From Petrolisthes cinctipes (taxonomy: Eukaryota > Arthropoda > Malacostraca > Decapoda > Porcellanidae), in contig JAWQEG010000261.1 of NCBI GenBank assembly GCA_033782935.1, positions 248,001 through 312,000 on the forward strand: a stretch of 64,000 nucleotides of DNA. The letters are read 5' to 3'. Positions 11,544 to 22,601 of the stretch are shown one piece after another. Position 1 is the stretch's first letter. Every line of letters begins with the position of its first letter. The notes beneath the pieces were generated by a model. The model was given only the letters and a program-made list of their open reading frames with translations, did no database searches and was not told the DNA's origin. The position numbers and the translations under genes are program-made.

Positions 11544-12496
11544 AAAGAGAACTGTGGTTCACATGACTCGAACCCTCACTTCCCCAGAAATATGCCTATA
11601 TTCTTAGATTCTGTCTCACTCCGTTCCACAGAATTTTCTTTTCACATAATTATGAATATTTGTGGTTCTCGTAGTTTTGTGTAATCTTAATTGTTGTTGA
11701 AACACATTTATCATTGAATATAGCAATTTCATCAAATAGGTTGAGTTTTATAGACACCTATCCCATCTGATGTCATTACAGTTCTGATATGGAACAATAC
11801 TTGCATATGACGACAATGCTAAAATCCAATACTTAGGTTTGTTAATGTGAACTCCATCTACATTAGTCCCTTCGCCCAAAGTTAACCGTAAATCCTTACA
11901 CAAGATAAAGACTTCTCTACAGCCACGGTTATTGGCGTCTCTCTTGCTCCCTCCACCAGCCCCTCCATTCCCTCCCTTCTTCTCTCACTCCCCCATAACT
12001 CGTCAGGAAGAAGCAACCCCATGATTAGTGCACTCGTGTCTTCAACCCATCAGCTCGCGACTGTAAGTAGATTGGTCGTGAATGTGTAATGGTCAAGTGT
12101 CCAATATTATTTACGGTATGAAAATCTACCCAAATGTTTACTCAGATTGCGCTGTCAGAAATTTAATTTTTTTGCGGCCGCCTTTGATAAAAACTGTACA
12201 ATTGTTCATTAAAGTTCATTCCCTCTGTCGGCCAAATTAGGACTGAATTGCTTTTGGTTCAAACGACAAAACTCTGTTCGCAGTCTACCCTCTGTTGTTT
12301 ATTCGTTGGAGCAACACACAGGTGATTCGGGTACATTGTGGCTGGCTGGTGCACCTTAGTACTATATACAGTACTATCTTCTATTATATACTGGTATTTT
12401 AAAGGTAAATATTGGTAAACCTGTGATGTAAAATTGTGTTTAATACTATCATGTGCATTGGATGAAACGAATAAACCGAATAATCAATACTAAGTG
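11544..12496. other. No gene seen
   Basis: AT-rich DNA with no coding or repeat signal I can support. Confidence 0.5.
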
Positions 12497-12870
12497 TTAT
12501 CAGGAGTAGTGTGTTGATCAGTGCTGCCGGAGAAGTAAATGAAAAAAACTGGTTTGCTCAACGGAGATGGTGAAAAGCAAATGAATGCAAACCAACAGAA
12601 TAATAGTCAAGGTTATCAGGAATGGTGCGTTAATCAGTGATGCCAGTGTAGTGAAATATGATTTGCATTTTAGTAATGGTGAAAAGTATATTAAGGCCAA
12701 CAGACATTAGAGGTATATGGAGTTGATATGTGGTGCCGATAAAGTGAAAGATTGTCCCAAAGTAATAGTGAAAAGTAAATAAAACGAGTGAATTACTCGG
12801 TCATTAATAGCTTTAAAGAGTTGTTTGTTGATCTGTGATGTCGATGAAGTGAGAAAAGAATAGTTTTGCT
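12497..12870. repeat. Diverged tandem repeat of about 100-114 bp, four copies
   Basis: Units begin near 12497, 12611, 12706 and 12810. Each contains a version of TTATCAGGA.T.GTG.GTTGATCAGTG, then a TGCCG.TGAAGTGAA-like word and GGTGAAAAGTAAAT. Divergence is high and spacing varies (114, 95 and 104 bp), so this is an old array. Confidence 0.65.
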
Positions 12871-12943
12871 CCCAATAGCTATTATTCGGCTATAAGATTA
12901 CACACCGCTCAAAGACTCCACACCACTCAAGACTATACCTACG

Positions 12944-12981
12944 ATGCCTGAGTTATGTCAGCTGTCTACGGAGCAGGATGG
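12944..12981 (+). CDS. Candidate first coding exon of an unknown gene
   Basis: An ATG at 12944 opens a 13-codon frame (MPELCQLSTEQDG) that runs into GG|GTGAGT, a strong 5' splice-donor match at 12982. The next exon would have to lie beyond 13000 and no acceptor-linked coding sequence was found, partly because the satellite follows. The call rests only on a start codon, a clean short frame and a donor, so chance is a real alternative. Confidence 0.18.
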
Positions 12982-13696
12982 GTGAGTGTTCTTTTGTAAT
13001 GTTCAGAATTGTTTTTAACCTTAATTAAAGGATTCTTGAAACTTTGCTGGGGTTAAGGTCAGTTTCGTGTTGTATAGCAGGTACACGTGGGTCTCGTGTC
13101 CAAATATATAAATAAGAGCAACACTTTTTCCCGTTATATTAATATTGAAAATAGAGGGGATAAACTGTTGACCGTAAATTGGAGAGTTATTGTATCCTAC
13201 AAACTGTGCCACAAAAGAGCTGCCCTTTTAGTAAATTAGAGTTGGTTTGTTTCCTGGGATAGTTGTGATATGTGGTCCGTGGCCCTGTGACCCCTGGTGA
13301 CCGTGTGTACAGTAGACACAGATGACAGAAGCTTCACACATTGATGCCATAGCCCTCACGTTCACTTTAAATGCGTTTTCTTTAAATAGTATTTATTTTC
13401 ACATTGTTATTAGATATATTGTTAAAGGACAATAGCTCTTTCGAAGAATGTCTTCTCTAAATTCTTTCATAGTAACAATCTGACCTTGCAAACAATAATA
13501 CACACCTATTATAAACTATAAGCTGCATAGCATAACATGTATTTGTTGTAAAGTCATATAATATTGGGCGAAGGAAACTACCAGTCCTATTGGAATTATT
13601 TCGGAATTACACATGGGAGACATTTAATTTTCACTGATGTACTTTCTTATCGTCAAATTCCCGTAAGTTTGATATAGGTCTTACCTTGTGCATCTC
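12982..13696. other. No gene seen
   Basis: AT-rich DNA between the candidate exon and the satellite. A 63-codon minus-strand frame at 13021-13212 has no support. Confidence 0.5.
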
Positions 13697-16636
13697 CTGG
13701 TAGTCTGGTAAGATTAGGTCCCGGTAGTCTGCTAAGGTTAGGTCCCGGTAGTCTGCTATGGTTAGGTCTCGGTAGTCTGCTATGGTTAGGTCTCGGTAGT
13801 CTGCTATGGTTAGGTCTCGGTAGTCTGCTATGGTTAGGTCTCGGTAGTCTGCTATGGTTAGGTCTCGGTAGTCTGCTATGGTTAGGTCTCGGTAGTCTGC
13901 TATGGTTAGGTCTCGGTAGTCTGCTATGGTTAGGTCTCGGTAGTCTGCTATGGTTAGGTCTCGGTAGTCTGCTATGGTTAGGTCTCGGTAGTCTGCTATG
14001 GTTAGGTCTCGGTAGTCTGCTATGGTTAGGTCTCGGTAGTCTGCTATGGTTAGGTCTCGGTAGTCTGCTATGGTTAGGTCTCGGTAGTCTGCTATGGTTA
14101 GGTCTCGGTAGTCTGCTATGGTTAGGTCTCGGTAGTCTGCTATGGTTAGGTCTCGGTAGTCTGCTATGGTTAGGTCTCGGTAGTCTGCTATGGTTAGGTC
14201 TCGGTAGTCTGCTATGGTTAGGTCTCGGTAGTCTGCTATGGTTAGGTCTCGGTAGTCTGCTATGGTTAGGTCTCGGTAGTCTGCTATGGTTAGGTCTCGG
14301 TAGTCTGCTATGGTTAGGTCTCGGTAGTCTGCTATGGTTAGGTCTCGGTAGTCTGCTATGGTTAGGTCTCGGTAGTCTGCTATGGTTAGGTCTCGGTAGT
14401 CTGCTATGGTTAGGTCTCGGTAGTCTGCTATGGTTAGGTCTCGGTAGTCTGCTATGGTTAGGTCTCGGTAGTCTGCTATGGTTAGGTCTCGGTAGTCTGC
14501 TATGGTTAGGTCTCGGTAGTCTGCTATGGTTAGGTCTCGGTAGTCTGCTATGGTTAGGTCTCGGTAGTCTGCTATGGTTAGGTCTCGGTAGTCTGCTATG
14601 GTTAGGTCTCGGTAGTCTGCTATGGTTAGGTCTCGGTAGTCTGCTATGGTTAGGTCTCGGTAGTCTGCTATGGTTAGGTCTCGGTAGTCTGCTATGGTTA
14701 GGTCTCGGTAGTCTGCTATGGTTAGGTCTCGGTAGTCTGCTATGGTTAGGTCTCGGTAGTCTGCTATGGTTAGGTCTCGGTAGTCTGCTATGGTTAGGTC
14801 TCGGTAGTCTGCTATGGTTAGGTCTCGGTAGTCTGCTATGGTTAGGTCTCGGTAGTCTGCTATGGTTAGGTCTCGGTAGTCTGCTATGGTTAGGTCTCGG
14901 TAGTCTGCTATGGTTAGGTCTCGGTAGTCTGCTATGGTTAGGTCTCGGTAGTCTGCTATGGTTAGGTCTCGGTAGTCTGCTATGGTTAGGTCTCGGTAGT
15001 CTGCTATGGTTAGGTCTCGGTAGTCTGCTATGGTTAGGTCTCGGTAGTCTGCTATGGTTAGGTCTCGGTAGTCTGCTATGGTTAGGTCTCGGTAGTCTGC
15101 TATGGTTAGGTCTCGGTAGTCTGCTATGGTTAGGTCTCGGTAGTCTGCTATGGTTAGGTCTCGGTAGTCTGCTATGGTTAGGTCTCGGTAGTCTGCTATG
15201 GTTAGGTCTCGGTAGTCTGCTATGGTTAGGTCTCGGTAGTCTGCTATGGTTAGGTCTCGGTAGTCTGCTATGGTTAGGTCTCGGTAGTCTGCTATGGTTA
15301 GGTCTCGGTAGTCTGCTATGGTTAGGTCTCGGTAGTCTGCTATGGTTAGGTCTCGGTAGTCTGCTATGGTTAGGTCTCGGTAGTCTGCTATGGTTAGGTC
15401 TCGGTAGTCTGCTATGGTTAGGTCTCGGTAGTCTGCTATGGTTAGGTCTCGGTAGTCTGCTATGGTTAGGTCTCGGTAGTCTGCTATGGTTAGGTCTCGG
15501 TAGTCTGCTATGGTTAGGTCTCGGTAGTCTGCTATGGTTAGGTCTCGGTAGTCTGCTATGGTTAGGTCTCGGTAGTCTGCTATGGTTAGGTCTCGGTAGT
15601 CTGCTATGGTTAGGTCTCGGTAGTCTGCTATGGTTAGGTCTCGGTAGTCTGCTATGGTTAGGTCTCGGTAGTCTGCTATGGTTAGGTCTCGGTAGTCTGC
15701 TATGGTTAGGTCTCGGTAGTCTGCTATGGTTAGGTCTCGGTAGTCTGCTATGGTTAGGTCTCGGTAGTCTGCTATGGTTAGGTCTCGGTAGTCTGCTATG
15801 GTTAGGTCTCGGTAGTCTGCTATGGTTAGGTCTCGGTAGTCTGCTATGGTTAGGTCTCGGTAGTCTGCTATGGTTAGGTCTCGGTAGTCTGCTATGGTTA
15901 GGTCTCGGTAGTCTGCTATGGTTAGGTCTCGGTAGTCTGCTATGGTTAGGTCTCGGTAGTCTGCTATGGTTAGGTCTCGGTAGTCTGCTATGGTTAGGTC
16001 TCGGTAGTCTGCTATGGTTAGGTCTCGGTAGTCTGCTATGGTTAGGTCTCGGTAGTCTGCTATGGTTAGGTCTCGGTAGTCTGCTATGGTTAGGTCTCGG
16101 TAGTCTGCTATGGTTAGGTCTCGGTAGTCTGCTATGGTTAGGTCTCGGTAGTCTGCTATGGTTAGGTCTCGGTAGTCTGCTATGGTTAGGTCTCGGTAGT
16201 CTGCTATGGTTAGGTCTCGGTAGTCTGCTATGGTTAGGTCTCGGTAGTCTGCTATGGTTAGGTCTCGGTAGTCTGCTATGGTTAGGTCTCGGTAGTCTGC
16301 TATGGTTAGGTCTCGGTAGTCTGCTATGGTTAGGTCCCGGTAGTCTGCTATGGTTAGGTCTCGGTAGTCTGCTATGGTTAGGTCTCGGTAGTCTGCTATG
16401 GTTAGGTCCCGGTAGTCTGCTATGGTTAGGTCTCGGTAGTCTGCTATGGTTAGGTCTCGGTAGTCTGCTATGGTTAGGTCTCGGTAGTCTGCTATGGTTA
16501 GGTCCCGGTAGTCTGCTATGGTTAGGTCCCGGTAGTCTGCTAAGGTTAGGTCCCGGTAGTCTGCTAAGGTTAGGTCCCGGTAGTCTGCTAAGGTTAGGTC
16601 CCGGTAGTCTGCTAAGGTTAGGTCTCGGTAGTCTGC
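13697..16636. repeat. 24-bp satellite array, about 122 units
   Basis: The unit is 24 bp with core GGTTAGGTCTCGGTAGTC. The central 2.7 kb is almost perfectly homogeneous. Units at both edges carry the variants AAGGTTAGG (for ATGG) and GGTCCCGG (for GGTCTCGG), at 13700-13760 on the left and 16330-16620 on the right. Each unit holds one GGTTAGG, a single copy of the arthropod telomere-type word. Because the period is a multiple of three, one plus-strand frame and two minus-strand frames are open through the array, but without a start codon in the plus frame. I do not regard it as coding. Confidence 0.98.
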
Positions 16637-16651
16637 CCCAGCCCAGCTATG

Positions 16652-16668
16652 GTTAGGTTAGGTTTGGT
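16652..16668. repeat. Short telomere-like (GGTTA)n stretch
   Basis: GGTTAGGTTAGGTTTGGT follows the satellite after a 15-bp spacer (CCCCAGCCCAGCTAT). It contains two consecutive TTAGG units, the usual arthropod telomere repeat, and may be the seed or a remnant of the satellite. Confidence 0.6.
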
Positions 16669-16829
16669 CAGGTCTGGCTAATTCTAAAACCAACTAATAC
16701 TATTTGTGTCCGCCAAAAATTGGAAAACCCGAGCCAACTTTTGCCAAAAGCTGGGTGATGGGGGATATGGCCAAAACAGGAAATTTGCTCAATAAATGGA
16801 TGTTAAAATCAAACTAATTGCATGAAAAA

Positions 16830-17790
16830 CTATAGGAAAAACTGTTTTGTCTGAAAATCTCGCACATGTAGTTTATTTGAGGGTATAGTGTCTGTTCTTG
16901 TGATAGCTGCATGTGATTGTGTAGTGTTGCTGTTGGACGGTGTGATGCTGTCTTAGAGTTTTGATTTGCTGGTGTTTTTGTGATAGTGTTTTCTGTTCTT
17001 TAATATTGTTTGTGTAATATTATTATTATTAGTGCTTGTATTAGTTGTGCAAGAAGAATTGGAATGTGTGTATAATTGTTTCATTGTCTGATGAGGCCTT
17101 GAATTTCTGGTGTAAAGTTGGGGTTGTGTTTCCTTCTGTTGCCTCTAGGAATATGTTGTTCGTCTGCGTATTGTATTGAATATTTGTACAGCTGTGTTGA
17201 TGTTTGTGATGGGTGTACCATTCAGTGCTTCCGAGTGTTATTCTGATTCGGTAGTGAAGACTTCCCAGTTGGCTCTTTTGTAAATAGTGTATGTGTGTCT
17301 GTTGTCAGTTGGAGTGATTCTTGTTTTTGTGGTGATTATGATTGGGAGATGGTCAGAGCCAAGGGTTCTAACCACTATCAATGACGTTCTGGGGGCGAGG
17401 TTGGGGGAGCAGAAGGAGATGTCAGGTGATGATGATGATTGAAAGAGGGCTTAGTGAGGGATGTGGGGGTGTTGGTGAGTGGTTTTTTAATGTGATGAGG
17501 TTGTCGGTTTGGGAAAGGATTTAAAGCCCTCTGTTTATGTCTGGGTTGTTGACATGCCAGACCAACATCTTATCGTTGAAGTCACCACTCGGGATGAGAT
17601 CAGGTTGGTTAGTGATTTGTTGGATCTGGGGTGAAAAATTATGGGGAACTGTCTGGCAGGCTTGAGGGAGGATGTATAGATTAAGTATTGTAATGCTTGT
17701 TGTTTTGCCAGTGGGTACTATAACGGCTTGAATTTCCTTGGTGGGAGAGTAGGGATTTGGTATGCACTGAATTCTTTATATAAATTCTTT
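16830..17790 (-). pseudogene. Non-LTR retrotransposon endonuclease fragment, decayed
   Basis: Minus-strand translation in shifting frames gives LNLYILPQ, then GDFNDKMLVWH and DINRGL, then DISFCSPNLAP, and LGSDHLPIII followed by YKRANWEVF. These are the ordered signatures of the AP-type endonuclease and the start of the linker in I/Jockey-type elements. Several stops and frameshifts break it. The RT is absent: toward the satellite the similarity fades near an IPRGNRRKHNPNFTPE stretch at about 17120-17160. The element lies between the satellite and the 3' end of the next non-LTR element, on the same strand. Confidence 0.65.
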
Positions 17791-18008
17791 TGATGGTGGT
17801 GAAATAGGGAACGTAGGTATTTTGTGTTACGTAATTTTGTTCCTTGTAAGATGGCAGTGTGTATGTTGTTGTATTTTTGTGTTGATGCCATGTATGTTTA
17901 ATTGAAGTATGTTAATGTTGTGTGTTGCTGCATGGGGGTGAGGAGTCTGTGAGGTGATGGAGATAATTGTGGTTGGGGTGATGGTGTCTGAAGTGAGGGT
18001 GAAAGAGG

Positions 18009-18030
18009 TTTAGTTTAGTTTAGTTTATTG
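18009..18030 (-). other. 3' tandem-repeat tail of the two-ORF non-LTR element
   Basis: On the minus strand the element ends AATAAACTAAACTAAACTAA, which joins a polyadenylation signal to a short pentanucleotide repeat. Confidence 0.75.
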
Positions 18031-18373
18031 CCATATTACCAGTACATACATTGAACAGTTATATACAGACATTATTGAGGCATTAGTCTGCTGAGCTTAA
18101 GCTCCTAAGCAGACATGATGTTTATTAACATGAAACAAATATTTCCATGACGGCAATTGGTTACAAATTAAGATTTATATACCACAAACAATTTGAGACA
18201 AAGACTTACATCCTACAGACAATTGTGACCTCCTAATATTAACACCCTACTATTCATCAAATAAAATCTGCATTTGACATTATTGTACATTGATTGATTG
18301 ATTTTGCAATTTATAGAAGTGGTTTTTAAGTTTACTTTTGAATAACTTAAGATTAGTTATTGTCTTCAGATCA

Positions 18374-21255
18374 TCAGGTAATGCGTTCCAACATTTTTGG
18401 TCCAAAGCAATGTATTGAAAATTTATACAATGTTGTTCTATGTAGTGGACACATCAGGTTAATATTATTCCCTCTAGTTCCTTGGCTATGATGAACATGT
18501 TTAAACAATTTCCAATTGCTCTTAGCTTCATTTATGTCATTATAAACAGCTAGGAGACAAAAGTACTGTAATAGGTAGTCGAATTTCAGTAACTTCAATT
18601 CATTGAACAATAACTGTGTAGAATCATATTTTCCTTTGAATGTAATGGTTCTTAAGATATTTTTTAGTATTACAATAATTTCCTTTGCAACTGACGGCCA
18701 CGTACAACCCCATATTGACAAACAATATATAAAATGAGGATAACATAGTGAGTAATATAGATTTTTCAAGGCATCAATTGTTAGGTTATAACTGATTTTG
18801 AACAAAACTCCACTAATTTTTGACAATTTTAAACAGAGTGACTGTATATGGTTTTTCCAGTTTAAATTTTCATCTATTATAACTCCTAAAAAATTTTGTA
18901 CATGAGACCCTCTTCAGTTCACATCCTTCCATATAAACTGTCCTCATGCTATATTCCACAGATCGATTTTTAAATAATATATAATTTGTTTTTGCAACAT
19001 TTACCTTTAATCTGTTAGCAGATACCCATTTACCAATTTTCTCTAATTCAGTATTCAAGGCAGTATGCAAATGATTTAAGTTGTCATCATGTAAAAGAAG
19101 ATTTGTATCATCAGCAAACAATACATAATTAAATTTTTCAGAGGCATTGGAAATATAATTTATATATATCAAAAACAGCAATGGGCCCAGTATTGACCCT
19201 TGAGGAACTCCCGTATCAATATATTTTAGTTGTGATGATTGCTTATTACAGTATACAGACTGTTCCCTATTTGTTAGATAACTTTCAAATAATTTTAATG
19301 GTGTTCCCCTTACTCCAATATTGTAGAGTTTATCAACTAAAATTTCATGATTCAGTGTATCAAAGGCTTTCGAAAGGTCTAGGAATATGCCTGCCACATA
19401 ACGTTTTCTTTCCAAATTACTGTAAACTTTACTTGTAAATTGCATTATGGCTTTTTTCAGTTGACATATTATTACGAAATCCGAACTGATTATCAGATAG
19501 TAGATTAAAATCTTCCAGGAACCTCCTCAATCTTTGAACAATAGATTTTTCAAATACTTTACTGATCGATGGTAATATAGGTATTGGTCTAATTATTTTC
19601 ATCTTCAAGATCACCTGACTTAAATATTGGAATAACTTTAGCTATTTCAAGTCTGTCGGGAAAACAACCTTGCTGAAAACAGAGATTAATAATGTGGGCC
19701 AGAGGTATATCTATGTATTGTGCTGTAATCTTAAGCAGTCTAGGTGGGATTTCATCATATCCTGGTGCAGTGTTTGTTTTTAAGTTACATAAATACAGAT
19801 TTATCTCTTCCCTAGTAACAGGGTACAAATAAAGTGAGATGTTGGCAGGATTGTTGAAGAACTGACGGTGGGAATTTTGTGGTGTAGCTGTTTGTTGCTG
19901 TGAAGATTCTGTCTTTTTCAGAAAGTGATCATTAAAAACATTAACGGTGTGGTCATTATTATTTTTCAGTTTAATTTCACTTTCACTTTTATTGTTATTT
20001 CTTCCTAATAGATTATTTATCGTGTTCCATATTGATTTACTATTTCCTTGTTGGTTCTTAAAATTATCCTGATAGTATTTGTTTTTTGCAACACGCAACA
20101 AGGTTACTAACTGGTTTCTATAAGTTTTATATCTTGGTCCATATGACAGTGGCCATTTTGATGCAAGTCTTTCGAGTCTATGTTTCTCCTTTATACTATT
20201 TCTTAATGCAGTAGTAATGTAAGGACTTCTGTTGTATTTATCAACAACTTTAGTATTTTTTACTGGAAAACAAGAATGAAATTTGTTTCTAAATAACGCA
20301 TAAAATTCTTCAAATGCATCGGTTGCATCATTTCTATCTGATATTTGAAACCAGTTTTCATTTGCTACTACTTCTGTAAATAAACTTATATTTCTATCCG
20401 AAAAATTTCTTTTTTCTACGTATACATCAGTATTTTTTACTATATTCCTAAATTGTGAATAAACTGCAAAATGATCGGATACAGCAGCATATATTATGAA
20501 ATTATTTATATTGTTTTCAAAATGAGAGGTCCAGATATGGTCTATCAGTGAGGCATAATTATCAGTTACTCTAGTGGGTTTTGTTGTCAATGGAAAACAA
20601 CCATGCGAATACATCACATTCATAAACTCCCGCACTCCAGGCTCATTTGTCTTAAGTAGATCTAAGTTCCAATCTCCGAGAAAATAAGTTTCATTGTATT
20701 TTTTTGCCGCTGCAAAATCAAAAATTCTCTTTAATTCCCCTTTGGTGGCCTATAAGCGGATACAAACAAACAAATTGGTGTTCTTACCACTACTGACTTC
20801 CACACATACACACTAAGAATTGTTCCATTAAACAACACTCTTATAATACAAGAATTGAGTATGCTAGAAACGTATATACATACACCTCCTCCTTTCCTGT
20901 CTCTGTTCATTGCAAACATATTGTACCCTTTTAACTTATACAGGTTTTCTATATTATTGTCAAGCCTGGTCTCCGAGAATCCCATAATATCAATATTATT
21001 TTCCTTAGGCAAACACTGGTCAATTAATATTTGAAGATTACTAGCTAAGCTTCTTATATTCATACTTAAAACAGAAAATATATCAGTTTCTTTCAGTTTT
21101 TTTCTCATATCATCAAATTTTATGAAAATTTGAGTAATATTATCCATATCAAAAAGCAATGCATCATTAACAGTACAATTCATCTCTTGTTCTAAGTTGA
21201 GCGGGTTAAATAAAATCTGGTCTATCTCATTTATACACAAATAGTTTCTATACAC
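18374..21255 (-). pseudogene. ORF2 endonuclease-reverse transcriptase, multiply frameshifted
   Basis: Minus-strand pieces in different frames together give a whole ORF2. The endonuclease begins with SVLSMNIRSL and MGFSETRL (about 21080-20990), then RKGGGVCIYVS and GDWNLDLL (about 20665). SDHFAVY lies near 20475. The RT begins APGYDEIPP (about 19765) and continues with PSISKVFEK, FLDLSKAFDTLNH and GVPQGSILGPLLF. Its active site FADD is at about 19110. The thumb piece follows at 18826-18374 (YYSLCYPHFIYC). At least four frameshifts separate these parts, near 20730, 19600, 19430 and 18850. There is no RNase H. The domain order and motif style match CR1/L2-like ORF2. Confidence 0.85.
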
Positions 21256-21343
21256 TGTGTCACTGTTAGTCTTTCCAGCTCGTTATCACTGATGGAGTGA
21301 AAGGGTAGATAGCTAATGGCAGCCATTTTTTGATTGAGTAACA

Positions 21344-22375
21344 CTACTTTTCTTTCCTAGTGATATACTTCTTCACAATTCTTCTGGGGTTTTTCCTAAT
21401 CTCCTGGGGCCGCAAGCCAGGAGAGGCTCGTGCTGCAGGCGTCCCAGCTGGCCTGGACGGCGTGGGGAGAGGTGGGAAGGTTTGCACCGCGCCACTCTGT
21501 TCCACAACACCAACCCCTCCAGGAGTACCACCCGCAGCAGAACCAAGCCCAGCCACAGCTCCCTTTACTACATCATCGCCTACTGGGCGAACCTCGATAA
21601 CGGCTGCAGGCCCGCGTTGGTGATCTTGGCTGGAGACAGGCGGTTCCTGAACTTGATGTCGCTGAATTTGTGCTGTTATCCCAGTGTCGAGCCTGTCTTT
21701 CACGATGAGTTTTGTATGCCTAAAATAGGCTATTTTCCCATGTGCTCTCGCCTGTTTCATCTATGGAATTTGAGCGTTCTTTATAGCTTGAGAAGCAGCG
21801 CATAAGTCGTCATTAAGGTAAACATTGGTCCCTCGCAGTTTCCTCGCACTCCTCATGACCGCCTCTCGGTTGCAAAAGCGAGAGAAACGCGCCACGATGG
21901 GACGAGGCCTGCCGTCTCTGTGTTGTCCTATACGGTGGGCCCTTTCCAACTCCAGACCTGGCAGCTGCATCTTATCCTTCAGTAGGGAAGACACCACTGC
22001 CGCTGATTGCTCCCAGGTTTGCTCGCTGCTCTGCTCTTCCACACCGCTAATTCGAATATTGTTCCTTCTGCTATAGTCCTCCTGATAGTTGATGCGGTCT
22101 TCCATGTCTTTGATCTTGAGTTGGGTGGAGTCAATATGTTGAGAGAGCTTATCAATTGTCCCTCTGCTGGCAACACGCTCTGCTTCATGAGTTTTGATAG
22201 TTGTTTTGAGAGCGTCAATTTCATTTTGACTAAACTCAAGGCTGGCAGTTAGATCTGAGACAGTGGCTTCAAGTTTATGTATTCTCTCAGTTAAGTTTTT
22301 CACCACTACTTCTGTGGCATTCTTATATGCCCTTTCTTGCGATTCAAGTAACTTTGTAATAGTAGCTGAATCCAT
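21344..22375 (-). pseudogene. ORF1 RNA-binding protein of the two-ORF non-LTR element, one in-frame TAG
   Basis: The frame of 343 codons is interrupted once, by TAG at 21761-21763, and the next codon in the same frame is ATG. Residues 1-110 form a coiled coil with heptad-like spacing (TERIHKLEATVSDLTASLEF). RRNNIRISGVEE near residue 115 begins the RRM-type domain of L1-like ORF1 proteins. ERAHRIG and a FSRFCNREAVMRSARKLRG stretch follow. After the stop the C-terminal domain resumes with QARAHGKIAYFRHTKLI. The tail is Pro/Ala/Gly-rich and ends in a basic segment. Such proteins coat element RNA and act as chaperones. The stop falls where the C-terminal domain should be continuous, so I read it as a nonsense mutation. 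Confidence 0.82.
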
Positions 22376-22601
22376 ATTGAGGTGGCGAAAGATGGTAACA
22401 GAGACTGTGAGATATGCTTCGTTCGTGACGTCAGAGCAGTACTGCGCATGCGCAGACCTCAGCCAACGGGTCGAGAGGGGGGTGCAGAACTGTGGTACAA
22501 ATTTCTTACTCTATATCCGTTTATCAAACCCTCTAGGATGCTGGCTGGATACTTAAGTGACTTGCGTAGGTAGTCAAACGTCAGTAGATGATCTGGTATC
22601 T

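Larger units (their letters stand above)
18009..22480 (-). mobile_element. Nearly complete two-ORF non-LTR retrotransposon (CR1/L2/Daphne-like)
   Basis: On the minus strand it has an ORF1 with coiled coil and RRM-type region (22375-21344), then an ORF2 with endonuclease and RT (21255-18374). The 3' untranslated region contains AATAAA and ends in short tandem CTAAA repeats (18009-18030). A microsatellite-like tail instead of poly(A) is usual for CR1/L2-type elements. The 5' limit is uncertain, between 22375 and about 22560. ORF1 has one stop and ORF2 several frameshifts, so this copy is dead. Confidence 0.85.

Noticed and set aside
13697..16636. CRISPR-like array
   Set aside because: Units are contiguous 24-mers without distinct spacers, in a eukaryotic repeat landscape.
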